Shown here: positions 6,524 through 15,742 of the stretch, one piece after another | How the letters are laid out: each line of letters opens with the position of its first letter | Position numbering within the stretch: the stretch's first letter is position 1 | Source of the DNA: Motiliproteus sp965230735 | GTDB taxonomy: Bacteria > Pseudomonadota > Gammaproteobacteria > Pseudomonadales > Balneatricaceae | DNA length: 64,000 nt | NCBI RefSeq assembly: GCF_965230735.1 | Contig: NZ_OZ246016.1 | Location: 558,001-622,000 of the forward strand | Direction of reading: 5' to 3' | Program-made: the position numbers and the translations under genes | Notes under the pieces: generated by a model | The model's database searches: none | What the model saw: the letters and a program-made list of their open reading frames with translations, nothing else | What the model was told of the DNA's origin: nothing

Positions 6524-8763
6524 GATGAGGCTCCCGGCTTTGCCCCAGAACTAGGTTCCAATCCCATCAGATTCAGGGCTGCCTGCTCTATGGTTTGCTT
6601 CGACGGCAGCGTAATCGTGGCCGCCCGGCCTAGCGGAATAAAGCTGTCGTCGGCACTGAGTCGCTGCAGTTTCGGCGGTGATGGCAGCTTTTCGCTAACC
6701 AGACTGACCAACTGCTCTCCCAGCGAGCCGGTGGTGCGGCACTCATCGACGATCAGCAGATGCTCACACTCGGCCACCGCCTCGAGGATCGCCGCCTCGT
6801 TCAACGGCATCAGCCAGCGCAGATCGATCACCCGCAACTCAACTCCCCGTTGCTCCAATGCCCGAGCGGCCTGCAAACTCAAGTAGTAACCGTTGCCGTA
6901 GCTCAGGATCGCCAGCTGGCGCCCCTCTCCGTGCTGGTGAAGCTGTCCCAACGCAATCGGCTGTGCTTGCTCGGGTGGGCGGTAGTGACTGGTCCACAGG
7001 CCGTCGTCGGGCTCGTGCAGATCACGGGTCATATAGAGGGCGATCGGTTCGATAAACACCACGATACGCTGCTCTTCGCGGGCCAACCGCACCGCTTCGC
7101 GCATCATCTCGACCGCATCGCTGCCGTTGCTGGGGCAGACCAGCACCAGGCCGGGAATATCACGGAACACATTGAGACTGTTGTCGTTGTGGAAATGGCC
7201 GCCGAAGCCTTTCTGGTAGCCCAGCCCGGCGATCCGGATCACCATCGGGTTGGTGTACTGGCCGTTGGAGAAGAAACTCAGCGTCGCCGCCTCACCACGG
7301 ACCTGATCTTCGGCATTGTGGACGTAGGCCAGGAATTGAATCTCCGGGATCGGCACGAAGCCGTTGTGGGCCGCCCCGATCGCCAGCCCCAGAATGCTCT
7401 GCTCGTCCAGCAGGGTGTTGATCACCCGGTGCTGACCGAACTTTTCGCTGAGTTTGCTGGTGACGTTATAGACCCCACCCTTGGGGCCGATATCCTCGCC
7501 CATCATCAGGATCTCGTCGTGTTCGAGCATCAGATCGGCCAGCGCCCAGTTGAGCAGTCGGGCCAGGTGCTGCGGCTGCTCCATCATCCGGATTTCACGC
7601 CCGAAGCGCTGCTCCCTCAGCGTCTGATCGACCGGATTACCCGGCTTCGGCTGGCGGCTCGGCGGAATCAAGCTGGCCATCACCGCCGCACTGCTGTCGA
7701 GCTTGGGACGCTGGATCGCCAGCTCGGCCACCCGGGCAACCCGCTCGGCGGTCTCCCGGTACAGATCCACCAGCTGACCCGGTCGCAACCCGGCCTGCTC
7801 GATCAGCAACCGGGCCGAGTGCAGCAGCGGATCCTGGGCTTCCACCGCTTCAATCTGGTCGCGACGCCGGTAGGCCACCTCGGCATCGGAACCGGCATGG
7901 CCCAACAGTCGCACTGTGCGCAAGTGCAGAAACACCGGCTGTCGGAACCGTCTCGCCAGCCTCTCGGCTTCACGGGCGGCCCGGTAGCTGTCGAGCAGGT
8001 TCAAGCCATCGGCATACAGATAATGCAGCCCCGGACGCTGGCTGAAGGCGGCGTGGATCCAGCCGTTCGGGGTGCTGGTGGAGATACCGATACCGTTGTC
8101 TTCGCAGATAAACACCAGCGGCAGCGGAACCCCCTGATAACTGGTCCAGCAGGCGGTGTTGATCGCCCCCTGGGCGGTACTGTGGTTGGCCGAGGCATCG
8201 CCGAAGCTGCACAGCACCAGGCCGTCGTGATCCAGCTCGCCGTCGTGCCCCATCCGCTTGGCCAGCGGAATCGAATAGGCGGCACCAACCGCCTTGGGCA
8301 GATGCGAGGCGATGGTGCTGGTCTGGGGCGGCACGAACAGTGACTTGCTGCCGAGCACCTTGTGACGGCCGCCGGAGATCGGGTCCTCACTGGAGGCGGC
8401 AAAACTCAACAGCATGTCCCACAGCGGTGTCTCACCGGGGGTCTGCCGTGCCCGCTGGATCAGAAAGGCCGCATCGCGATAATGCAGGAACGCCATGTCA
8501 TCCTGACGGAAGGCGGCGGCCAGCGCCGCGTTGCCCTCATGGCCGGCACTGCCGATGGTGTAGAACGACTCCCCCCGGGCCTGCAACTTGCGCGAGCACA
8601 GATCCAGATGACGACTGAGCAGCTGGGTCTCAAACAGCTCAATCAGTTTCTCGCGGCCCAGACCGGCCTGGTCCAGGGTGACGGGATTGGCCGGATCCGG
8701 CAGATCGCCAGCAGCCACGCGGTTAAGGAAATTCGTTTCGACGATCTCGGCACGGTTTTGCAT
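6520..8763 (-). CDS. Fused alpha/beta E1 component of a 2-oxoacid dehydrogenase-like enzyme
   Basis: A single 747-residue chain carries both halves of a thiamine-diphosphate E1. The alpha part (about 30-370) has YRDAAFLI, a thiamine site FGDASANHSTAQGAIN (187-202) and EDNGIGIS (221-228). The beta part (about 395-735) has GEDIGPKGGVYNVT, the pyrimidine-binding domain and a transketolase-type C-terminal domain. These enzymes decarboxylate a 2-oxoacid and pass the acyl group to a lipoyl E2, but no E2 or E3 gene is present here, so the substrate and the acyl acceptor are open. A ribosome site AAGGAAAACC precedes the ATG. It follows astB by 55 bases and is coupled to the acyltransferase gene, so it appears to be part of the arginine operon. 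Confidence 0.8.
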   Translation of the reverse strand: MQNRAEIVETNFLNRVAAGDLPDPANPVTLDQAGLGREKLIELFETQLLSRHLDLCSRKLQARGESFYTIGSAGHEGNAALAAAFRQDDMAFLHYRDAAFLIQRARQTPGETPLWDMLLSFAASSEDPISGGRHKVLGSKSLFVPPQTSTIASHLPKAVGAAYSIPLAKRMGHDGELDHDGLVLCSFGDASANHSTAQGAINTACWTSYQGVPLPLVFICEDNGIGISTSTPNGWIHAAFSQRPGLHYLYADGLNLLDSYRAAREAERLARRFRQPVFLHLRTVRLLGHAGSDAEVAYRRRDQIEAVEAQDPLLHSARLLIEQAGLRPGQLVDLYRETAERVARVAELAIQRPKLDSSAAVMASLIPPSRQPKPGNPVDQTLREQRFGREIRMMEQPQHLARLLNWALADLMLEHDEILMMGEDIGPKGGVYNVTSKLSEKFGQHRVINTLLDEQSILGLAIGAAHNGFVPIPEIQFLAYVHNAEDQVRGEAATLSFFSNGQYTNPMVIRIAGLGYQKGFGGHFHNDNSLNVFRDIPGLVLVCPSNGSDAVEMMREAVRLAREEQRIVVFIEPIALYMTRDLHEPDDGLWTSHYRPPEQAQPIALGQLHQHGEGRQLAILSYGNGYYLSLQAARALEQRGVELRVIDLRWLMPLNEAAILEAVAECEHLLIVDECRTTGSLGEQLVSLVSEKLPSPPKLQRLSADDSFIPLGRAATITLPSKQTIEQAALNLMGLEPSSGAKPGASS

Positions 8764-8818
8764 TGGTTTTCCTTATTCTTTGCAACGGTTCCGAACGAGT
8801 AGGATTTGCTTGGCCCGC

Positions 8819-10171
8819 TCAGCGCTGGAACGGATAGACCGATCCCAACTGCAGGATCTCGGTCAGCTCGTTCAGTGCGGTTCGCGATTCCATCAGCAGC
8901 TGCGGGTCGGCCAGATCCGCCGGTAGCAGCCGGTCACGGTAGTGTTTGTCGACCCAGCGGTTCAGCCGCGCATAGAGCGCATCGCTCATCAGCGTCGCCT
9001 GGTTGGTCGCTGCCAGTTCGGCTTCATTCAGCACCACCCGCAACCGCAGGCAGGCCGGGCCGCCGCCGTTACTCATGCTCTGCTTCAGATCGAACACGAC
9101 CACTTCGCTGATCGGGTTGTCGGCCGCTTTGATCTGCTCCAGCAGGCTCCAAACCTTGGGATTGTCACGACACTCCTCCGGCACCACGATCAGCATCCGC
9201 TCGTCATCCAGGCTCAGCAGCTGGGAGTTGAACAGATAGCAGCGCACCGCTTCGTCGACACTGAGTTGCTCGCTGTTGATCTCGACGATATGCAGCTTGC
9301 GCTGGCCGTTGGTCTGGATCTCAAACTGTCGCTGCAGCCGCGCCTTGACCTCGGTCTGATTCAGAAACGCCTGCTCGTGGCATAGCAGCAGGTTGCCGTT
9401 ACCGACCGCGATCACATCATTGTGGAACACACCCTGATCGATCACCGACGGGTTCTGCTGTGCGAACACCACCCCGGCGCTGTTGAGCTGGTGCGAACGC
9501 ACGATCGCCTGGGACGCTTCCAGGGTCTGACGAGCCGGATAGCGGCTAGGACGGGGTTGGGTTTCGTCGAAGGCATGACGGCCGTAGACAAAGAACTCGA
9601 TCCCCTGCTCGCCATAGCTGCCGCACAGGCGGGTATGGTTGGCCGCCCCTTCGTCGCCGAAGTGCTCAACCCCCGGCAAGGCCGGGTGGTGCTTGAAGTG
9701 ACGCTGGGACGGGAAGGTCGCGGCCAGAATCCGCCCGGTGGTGTTGTGCTCGATCGAACGGTGGAACTTGTTGGTCAGGTTGGCCGGAGTGAAATGAACC
9801 CGACCGTCGTGGGCGTCGGCACTGGGTGAAACCGTGGCGGCGTTGGCGGTCCACATACTCGATGCCGAACAGCAGGCCGCCAGGATCCGCGGTGCCTTTT
9901 TCGCCGCCTGGGCCAGCACCTGGGCATCGCTGCCGGAAAAGCCGATCCGGCGCAGGGTATGGATGTCGGGGCGCTCCTGCGGCGCCAACACACCCTGAAC
10001 AAAGCCGCGGTCGTGCAGCGCCTTCATCTTCGCCAACCCCTGCCGGGCCGCCAGTTTCGGGTTTGCGGCCCGATCCTGGTTGCCCTCGGAGGCGATATTG
10101 CCGAACGACAACCCGGCATAGTTGTGGGTCGGGCCAACCAGCCCGTCAAAATTGGCTTCAAAGGCTTTCAT
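8819..10171 (-). CDS. astB: N-succinylarginine dihydrolase
   Basis: AstB hydrolyses N2-succinylarginine to succinylornithine, two ammonia and carbon dioxide, the second AST step, in the cytoplasm. The 450-residue length is typical (E. coli about 447). The N-terminus MKAFEANFDGLVGPTHNYAG and the late NGGGPACLRLRVVLN, which supplies the catalytic Cys region, are family hallmarks. The start at 10171 is set by this N-terminus; the open frame runs on to 10417, but that extension has no family character. It follows astD by 112 bases, the widest gap inside the operon, and leads into the E1 gene after 55 bases. Confidence 0.95.
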   Translation of the reverse strand: MKAFEANFDGLVGPTHNYAGLSFGNIASEGNQDRAANPKLAARQGLAKMKALHDRGFVQGVLAPQERPDIHTLRRIGFSGSDAQVLAQAAKKAPRILAACCSASSMWTANAATVSPSADAHDGRVHFTPANLTNKFHRSIEHNTTGRILAATFPSQRHFKHHPALPGVEHFGDEGAANHTRLCGSYGEQGIEFFVYGRHAFDETQPRPSRYPARQTLEASQAIVRSHQLNSAGVVFAQQNPSVIDQGVFHNDVIAVGNGNLLLCHEQAFLNQTEVKARLQRQFEIQTNGQRKLHIVEINSEQLSVDEAVRCYLFNSQLLSLDDERMLIVVPEECRDNPKVWSLLEQIKAADNPISEVVVFDLKQSMSNGGGPACLRLRVVLNEAELAATNQATLMSDALYARLNRWVDKHYRDRLLPADLADPQLLMESRTALNELTEILQLGSVYPFQR

Positions 10172-10283
10172 CAATGCACTACCTCTATTGCGATCCGCGG
10201 GGTGGAGGGCATCCACCGATAAATCCTGCGAATCGACGACTCTTGTTATTCGCCCGTGACGATCTTGGCGATGCCGGGTCGCG

Positions 10284-11750
10284 TTACAGCTCCAATCCCG
10301 GCGCCAAATTCGCCGGCAGGCTGACCCGGTCTGACTCCAGACTGGCAACCGGGTAGGCGCAGTAGTCGGCGGCGTAGTAAGCGCTCGGACGGTGGTTGCC
10401 GCTGGCGCCGATGCCACCGAAGGGAGCGGCGCTGCTGGCGCCGGTCAGCTGTTTGTTCCAGTTGACGATGCCGGCACGGCTGGCACGCAGGAACTGCTCG
10501 TACTTGGCGCGGCTGTCGCTCAGAATCCCGGCGGACAGGCCGAAGCGGGTGGCGTTGGCCAGCTCGATCGCCTGCTCAAAACTGTCGTAACGGATCAGTT
10601 GCAGCAGTGGGCCGAAGTACTCCTGATCCGGCAGTTCGGCGATCGCGGTGACGTCGATCAGGCCCGGTGACAACAGTCCAGTGCCCGGCTCGAGCTTGGC
10701 CAGCGTCACCAGCGGGGTGCCGCCCAACTGCTGCAGGCTGGCTTGTGCCTCGACGATCCGATCGGCGGCGGCCTCACTGATCAGCGAGCCGATAAAGGGC
10801 TGCGGCTCGGCATCGAAACGGCCGACCCGGATCTTACCGATCGCGTCAATCAAGGCCTCGACAAAGCGATCCCCGGCCTCGCCCTTGGGCACCAGCAGAC
10901 GACGGGCGCAGGTGCAGCGCTGGCCGGCGGTGATAAAGGCCGACTGCAGGGTATCGTGAACCGCAGCTTTCAGGTCCTCCACCTCGTCGACGATCAGCGG
11001 GTTGTTGCCGCCCATCTCCAGCGCCAGGATCTTGCCGGGCTGACCACCGAACTGGCGGTGTAGCATCGCCCCGGTGTCGGAGCTGCCGGTGAAGAACAGG
11101 CCGTCGATCTGGGCGTGGCTGGCCAGCGCGATACCGGTCTCCTTCTCACCCTGGACCAGATTCAATACGCCGTTGGGCAGTCCGGCCTGTTGCCATAGCT
11201 GGACCATCTTTTCGGCCACCGCCGGGGTCAGCTCACTGGGTTTGAGCACCACGCAGTTCCCCGCCAGCAACGCCGGGACGATATGGCCGTTGGGCAGATG
11301 TCCGGGGAAGTTATAGGGACCGAAGACCGCCACCACACCATGGGGCTTGTGTCGCAGCATCGCGGTAGCACCGGCGACTTCGGATTCGTGGGTACCGGTG
11401 CGCTGCTCCAGTGCCTTGATCGAGATCTCGATCTTGCCGGCCATCGCGGCGGCTTCGGTGCGGGTCTCCCACAGCGGCTTGCCGGTCTCTTCGGCGATCA
11501 ACCGGGCCAGCTCCTCGGCGCTGGCTTTGAGCAGTTCCGCGTAGGCGCGGACCTGTTCGATCCGGGCAGTCTGCGGCAATGCCGACCACTTCGGGAAAGC
11601 CCGTCGTGCCGCCCAGACCGCCTGATCGACCTGGGTTTTGCTAGCACAGTGGCCGTGCCAGATCGGCGTGGCTTCGGCCGGGTTGAGGGATTCGAGCGCG
11701 GCGCCTTCGCCGTCGAGCCAAACGCCATCGATAAACAGGGATGCAGACAT
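10284..11750 (-). CDS. astD: Succinylglutamate-semialdehyde dehydrogenase
   Basis: An aldehyde dehydrogenase of 488 residues that oxidises succinylglutamate semialdehyde to succinylglutamate with NAD, the fourth AST step. The general base E245 lies in ALEMGGNNP and the nucleophile C279 in GQRCTCARR; the nucleotide-binding FTGSSDTG is at 220-227. Length and sequence fit AstD/AruD. The stop of the upstream aruG gene overlaps its start (TAATG), with GGAG ahead, so the two are probably translationally coupled. Confidence 0.93.
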   Translation of the reverse strand: MSASLFIDGVWLDGEGAALESLNPAEATPIWHGHCASKTQVDQAVWAARRAFPKWSALPQTARIEQVRAYAELLKASAEELARLIAEETGKPLWETRTEAAAMAGKIEISIKALEQRTGTHESEVAGATAMLRHKPHGVVAVFGPYNFPGHLPNGHIVPALLAGNCVVLKPSELTPAVAEKMVQLWQQAGLPNGVLNLVQGEKETGIALASHAQIDGLFFTGSSDTGAMLHRQFGGQPGKILALEMGGNNPLIVDEVEDLKAAVHDTLQSAFITAGQRCTCARRLLVPKGEAGDRFVEALIDAIGKIRVGRFDAEPQPFIGSLISEAAADRIVEAQASLQQLGGTPLVTLAKLEPGTGLLSPGLIDVTAIAELPDQEYFGPLLQLIRYDSFEQAIELANATRFGLSAGILSDSRAKYEQFLRASRAGIVNWNKQLTGASSAAPFGGIGASGNHRPSAYYAADYCAYPVASLESDRVSLPANLAPGLEL

Positions 11751-12778
11751 TAGAAACTCCTTCTGGCGGACATCGGCACAACCCGCAGACTGTCGCCGTC
11801 TTGAACGTTGAGCACCTTGGCCATGTCGGCCGAAATGGTGACGATATGGTTGCCGAGCAGGCTGGCATTAGCGGCACAGCAGCGGAAATCACGCAGGCGG
11901 CTGTTGGCCAGCAGATAGCGCTCCGAGCCGCCGTCGGGTTCACCGATTCGGACCTTGCAGTAGCGGCTCTCGCGCACGATACGGATATCCTGGACCCGGG
12001 TTTCCAGCAGCGGGCCACCGTCGAAGATGTCGATATAGCCGCTGTAGCGGAACCCTTCGCTTTCCAGCAAGCGACGGGCCGGGGTGGTGTTGTCGTGGGT
12101 CTGCCCGATCGCTGCGCGGGCATCGTCGGGCAACATGTTGGTGTAGATCGGGTTTTTCGGCATCAGCTCGGCGATAAAGACCTTGTTCTGACCCGATAGC
12201 TGGTCCGCCTGGGCAAAATCGATCGAGAAGAAATGACGCCCAAGCCCTTCCCAGAACGGCGACACGCCATTGCTGTCGGAGTAACCGCGCATCTCGGCGA
12301 TAACGTTGTCGGTAAAGCAATGGGGGAACTCGGCCATAAACATAAAGCGCGACTTCGACAGCAGCCCGCCGTTGCCGTCACGACGGAATTCCGGGTCCAG
12401 AAACAGGGTGCAGACCTCGGACTGACCGGTATGGTCGTTGCTCAGGGTCAGGGTCTTGATCGGGTTGTAGACATTCAAGCCCTGGGAAGCGTGAACCAGG
12501 GTGCCGACCCGGTAGTTGTACCAGGGATCCTGCAGCCCGACCGCCGATTCGATCCCACTGATACCGGCAATCGCGCCGGTATCAGTGTCTTCCAGCACAA
12601 ACAGGTACAGCGCTTCTTTCAGCGGCTTATCGGCCGCGAAGGATTCCAGCGCCCAGTCGAGTTTGCGACGAACCGCCGGCTCATCCGGCTGCAGGGTGGT
12701 AAAACCGGGGCCGGTCTTATGGGACAGGGCCCAAAGCCCTTCCCAGTCGGAAGCTTGGATCGGTCTGATCAGCATCAT
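11750..12778 (-). CDS. aruG: Arginine N-succinyltransferase, AstA/AruG-like subunit
   Basis: This 342-residue protein is the closest of the three paralogues to E. coli AstA: it shows WYNYRVGTLVHAS, SNDHTGQSEVCTLFLDP, LLSKSRFMFMAEFP and YIDIFDGGP. It transfers the succinyl group of succinyl-CoA to arginine (and in Pseudomonas to ornithine), the entry step of the AST pathway. Tandem arrangement with the next gene matches the two-subunit AruF/AruG enzyme of Pseudomonas, and its position next to astD favours the beta (AruG) name, although the alpha and beta labels cannot be settled by eye. The start is MMLIRP; the second Met could be the real one. A ribosome site AAGGAATAA lies upstream. Confidence 0.88.
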   Translation of the reverse strand: MMLIRPIQASDWEGLWALSHKTGPGFTTLQPDEPAVRRKLDWALESFAADKPLKEALYLFVLEDTDTGAIAGISGIESAVGLQDPWYNYRVGTLVHASQGLNVYNPIKTLTLSNDHTGQSEVCTLFLDPEFRRDGNGGLLSKSRFMFMAEFPHCFTDNVIAEMRGYSDSNGVSPFWEGLGRHFFSIDFAQADQLSGQNKVFIAELMPKNPIYTNMLPDDARAAIGQTHDNTTPARRLLESEGFRYSGYIDIFDGGPLLETRVQDIRIVRESRYCKVRIGEPDGGSERYLLANSRLRDFRCCAANASLLGNHIVTISADMAKVLNVQDGDSLRVVPMSARRSF

Positions 12779-12869
12779 TGGGGGTTATTCCTTAGCATCC
12801 TAATTCTGCGATCCGCCGACATCGTTGAATCCGACCGATCGCGTGGTTAATTTGTCGCGGTTGTTTGAA

Positions 12870-13886
12870 CTACGGGGCCAAAAGCTGCAGCCGAAGCTCA
12901 TCACCGGGGCTGAGTTGCAACGGCGCAACAATTCGCGTTTCAAGCTCATCACGGGGCACCGGCGCCGTTGTCATCACACAGCGAAAGCCGGCCAGCTGTT
13001 GATTGCAGAGCAGCGCCGCAGGCAGATCGGCATCGGAGGCCGCCAGGCTTTCAAACGCTTGGGGGCGGCTCTGCTCCAGGGTCTTGATCTGATCGGTGGC
13101 CAGCTCCAGGGTCGGTCCCGCATCAAAGATGTCGACATAGCCGCGATGGCGGAAACCTTCGGCCTCCAGCAGTTCCACCACCGGTACGATGTCGGGCCGG
13201 GGGGCGGCAATAACCTGTTGGGCCTCGTCCGGCAGTAGCGGGATATAGACCGGATAGTGGGGCATCAGGTCAGCGATAAAGCTCTTGGACTGGATACCGG
13301 TCAGATAGTTGGCGCGGGAAAAGTCCATGCTGAAGAAATGGCGCCCGATCGCCTCCCAAAACGGTGACTTGTTGGCGCCATCGACGATGCCCTGCAGTTC
13401 GACCAGGGTCTTGTCGGCAAATCGCTGCCGATGGCAGGCCATAAACAGCATCCGGGCCCGCGACAGCAGGTTGAGGTTGTCGCTGTTGCGGTGCTCGGGA
13501 GCCAGGAACAGGCTGCACAAGCGACTGGCACCGGTGTAGTCCTGACACAGGTGCAGGGCCGGAATCCGGTTATGGATCTGCAGATCACTGGAGGCATGGA
13601 CCAGCTGTTCGATCCGATAGCTGTAGAACGGCGTATCGAGCCCCACGGCCGCATCGATGCCGCTGACGCCGAGGATCTCGCCGGTATCGGTCTCTTCCAG
13701 CACAAAGTGGTAGCTCTGCTCACCGGGTTGATCAACGTCGGCGCGCAACGATTGCTGAGTGCGGGCGATCATCTCCGACAGATGATCCCGGTTGGCCGGC
13801 AGGGTCGACATGCTGCCGCCGGCAACCACGGCCAGTTGCTCCAACGCCTGCAGGTCGGCAAAGGTGATTGGACGTACGAGTCGCAT
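12870..13886 (-). CDS. aruF: Arginine/ornithine N-succinyltransferase, AruF-like subunit
   Basis: A 338-residue AstA-family protein starting MRLVRPITFADL, with FYSYRIEQLVHASS, CQDYTGASRLCSLFLAPEHR, RARMLFMACHRQRF and YVDIFDAGP. It would form the alpha subunit of the succinyltransferase together with the next gene, 91 bases downstream. Its ATG overlaps the stop of the M20 hydrolase gene (TGATG), so translation is probably coupled. Loss of the usual FDGG to FDAG in the late signature is visible. Confidence is high in family and role, lower in which subunit is alpha or beta. Confidence 0.87.
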   Translation of the reverse strand: MRLVRPITFADLQALEQLAVVAGGSMSTLPANRDHLSEMIARTQQSLRADVDQPGEQSYHFVLEETDTGEILGVSGIDAAVGLDTPFYSYRIEQLVHASSDLQIHNRIPALHLCQDYTGASRLCSLFLAPEHRNSDNLNLLSRARMLFMACHRQRFADKTLVELQGIVDGANKSPFWEAIGRHFFSMDFSRANYLTGIQSKSFIADLMPHYPVYIPLLPDEAQQVIAAPRPDIVPVVELLEAEGFRHRGYVDIFDAGPTLELATDQIKTLEQSRPQAFESLAASDADLPAALLCNQQLAGFRCVMTTAPVPRDELETRIVAPLQLSPGDELRLQLLAP

Positions 13887-15121
13887 CAGCGTCGCTCCAG
13901 CCAGCTGAGATCATCGCTGGTCGCCAGTTTCATCAACAGCAGCGCACTCAGCTTGGCCCGTTGTGCCAGGCTGCTGACTTTGCAGAACTCGTCACTGCTA
14001 TGAATCTTGCCACCCTGGACACCCAGTGTATCGACATTGGGCAGGCCCGCTGCCGCCAGGTTATTGCCGTCGCAACAGCCCCCGGTCGGCAACCATTTCA
14101 GTTTCATATCCAGGGATTCGCCACATTCGCGCACCAGCTCGAACAGGCGTTGATTGGCCGGGGTCAGCAGCTTGGGTTTGCGGCCAAAGCCGCCGTGAAG
14201 TTCGATGGAGATGCCATCACGGGCATTGATCCAGTCCCGTAGTTTGTTGATATGTTCCAGACACCAGTCTTCGTCATTGGGCTGCTCCAAGCGAATATTG
14301 AAGCGCGCCACGGCGGTATCCGGCACCACGTTGACCGCACCACCACCCTGAATCTGTCCCGGGTTGATGGTGACGCCGGTACGCTGACCGTTCAGGTCAT
14401 CCAGAGCACTGATAAAATCGCACAGGGCCCGGATCGCATTACGGCCAAGGTGATGCTCACGACCGGCATGGGCCGCGCGCCCCTTAACCACGACACTAAA
14501 GTTACCGCTGCCTTTGCGCTCGCCGGCCAGATTGCCGTCCGGGAAGCTAGGTTCGTAGATCAAGCCCAATTGATGCCGCAGAGCAGCCTGCTTCAGTAGT
14601 GGGGCCGAGCCGGGCGAGCCGATCTCCTCATCGGGATTGAGCAACACCTCCCAGCCGATACGGTCGGCCCAAGGTGTCCGCTCAAGCGCTGCCAACGCCG
14701 TAAACATCAACACCAGACCACCCTTCAGATCCGCCACACCAGGGCCATTGATGGTGTCTTCATCCAGCCATTCGACCTGCTGGAACGGATGATCGATGGC
14801 AAAAACCGTATCCAGGTGACCGCACAGAAATACCTGAATCGGTGCGTCGGGTCGTTTTCGGATCGATAGCGCCTGACCCAGCGGTTGCTCGATCGTCTCT
14901 CCGTCGGCATTCACCACCAGCTGCGGTGCCACATCGATGTACTCCCGTGTACCACCCAGATCGGCACTGATCTGGTCGAGCATCCGGGCCACTTCATTGA
15001 CCCCATCGACGTTGTAGGAGCCGGAGTTAACCAACGCTAGCCGGATCGTGTCATCCAGCATGCGCTGCTGTTGGTCGTCAATCCAATCCAGCCAAGGAGA
15101 AAAGTCGTGTTCGGCGCTCAT
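13886..15121 (-). CDS. M20-family zinc hydrolase, first gene of the arginine operon
   Basis: The 411-residue protein is an M20 peptidase/deacylase. Metal and catalytic residues are visible: H102 and D104 in GHLDTV, D131 in VADLKGG, E165/E166 in NPDEEIGS, a Glu in YEPSFPDG and a late His in GGKIHSSDEF. A dimerisation domain lies between about 200 and 310. Relatives such as ArgE, DapE and carboxypeptidase G2 remove acyl groups or cut terminal amino acids. No AstE (M14-like succinylglutamate desuccinylase) is found in the window, while this enzyme is coupled to aruF, so cleavage of succinylglutamate to glutamate and succinate is an attractive but unproven role. A TTGACC hexamer with a TAGTAA box 15 bases on lies just upstream as a possible promoter. 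Confidence 0.85.
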   Translation of the reverse strand: MSAEHDFSPWLDWIDDQQQRMLDDTIRLALVNSGSYNVDGVNEVARMLDQISADLGGTREYIDVAPQLVVNADGETIEQPLGQALSIRKRPDAPIQVFLCGHLDTVFAIDHPFQQVEWLDEDTINGPGVADLKGGLVLMFTALAALERTPWADRIGWEVLLNPDEEIGSPGSAPLLKQAALRHQLGLIYEPSFPDGNLAGERKGSGNFSVVVKGRAAHAGREHHLGRNAIRALCDFISALDDLNGQRTGVTINPGQIQGGGAVNVVPDTAVARFNIRLEQPNDEDWCLEHINKLRDWINARDGISIELHGGFGRKPKLLTPANQRLFELVRECGESLDMKLKWLPTGGCCDGNNLAAAGLPNVDTLGVQGGKIHSSDEFCKVSSLAQRAKLSALLLMKLATSDDLSWLERR

Positions 15122-15560
15122 AAGCAGACTCTGTCGGTCAAAATTGTCTGCTTACTAGTATTGATCAGCTCGGGTCAAAGAACTGTTGTTGATGCGACCT
15201 GGAGTTTAGAAATGCCACTCCTGGTAGCTAGTAATGGTTTTAAGAGCAGTAGGTAGATGTTTAGAAACGAAAAACCAGTACAGCATGCCGGGTTTTCTCG
15301 TATTACAGGTCGGGCTATCAGTGCGTGGCGTTGAAGGCGTTATGCGTATCAGGTGGGCTGAGCACTCACATGGGGGCGAAGCGCGCCTCAAGCAATGCGG
15401 CCGAACATTGCTAGCGTTTCGCGCGAGGACATGGATGTCCGAGTGGACGAAGCTACAGGGACGTAGCGCACTCCGTCGTTAACTTGAAGACGTAGAGAAC
15501 AAGCAGCCAACCGATACGCGCTGGGCTTCCCGGCGCGTAGCGTCGGAAGCCGCTAAGACG
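15122..15560. other. Gene-free region with hairpins between the arginine operon and the rRNA terminator
   Basis: No credible gene is present. 15265-15305 resembles a decayed copy of the rRNA terminator at 15556-15600 (shared ACGAAAAA at the start and TTCTCGTATTA at the end). An AGCAATG/CATTGCT stem lies near 15393-15413. Two short hairpins follow: GGACATGGATGTCC at 15427-15440 and GCTAC-AGGGAC-GTAGC at 15452-15467. The part near 15122-15185 should hold the promoter of the M20 hydrolase operon. Confidence 0.55.
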
Positions 15561-15592
15561 AAAAAACCCCTAGCACAGCGTGCTAGGGGTTT
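15561..15592 (-). terminator. rRNA operon terminator
   Basis: On the minus strand an AACCCCTAGCA/TGCTAGGGGTT stem with a short loop is followed by a run of six T. It stands just past the 3' end of the 5S gene and ends the rRNA operon. Confidence 0.92.
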
Positions 15593-15603
15593 CTCGTATT
15601 AAG

Positions 15604-15720
15604 CGCTTGGCGATGACCTACTCTCACATGGGGAAGCCCCACACTACCATCGGCGCTGATTCGTTTCACTGCTGAGTTCGGGATGGGGTCAGGTGGTTCC
15701 AAATCGCTATGGTCGCCAAG
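15604..15720 (-). rRNA. rrf: 5S ribosomal RNA
   Basis: The minus strand reads GCTTGGCGACCATAGCG at the 5' end, then the conserved CCCGAACTCAGCAGTGAAAC core, and closes with GTCATCGCCAAGC, whose ends pair to form helix I. The size of about 117 bases is normal. It is the last gene of the operon; the ends are accurate to a few bases. Confidence 0.95.
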
Positions 15721-15742
15721 CAAAAAAGGTAAGTGAATCCGC

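Noticed and set aside
6760..8343. 527-codon open frame on the plus strand opposite the E1 gene
   Set aside because: Antisense shadow of a GC-rich gene; the minus-strand frame has clear E1 motifs and the plus-strand product has no recognisable domain.
10172..10417. N-terminal extension of astB to 10417
   Set aside because: The 82 extra residues have no family character and would overlap the end of astD; the start at 10171 gives the conserved AstB N-terminus.
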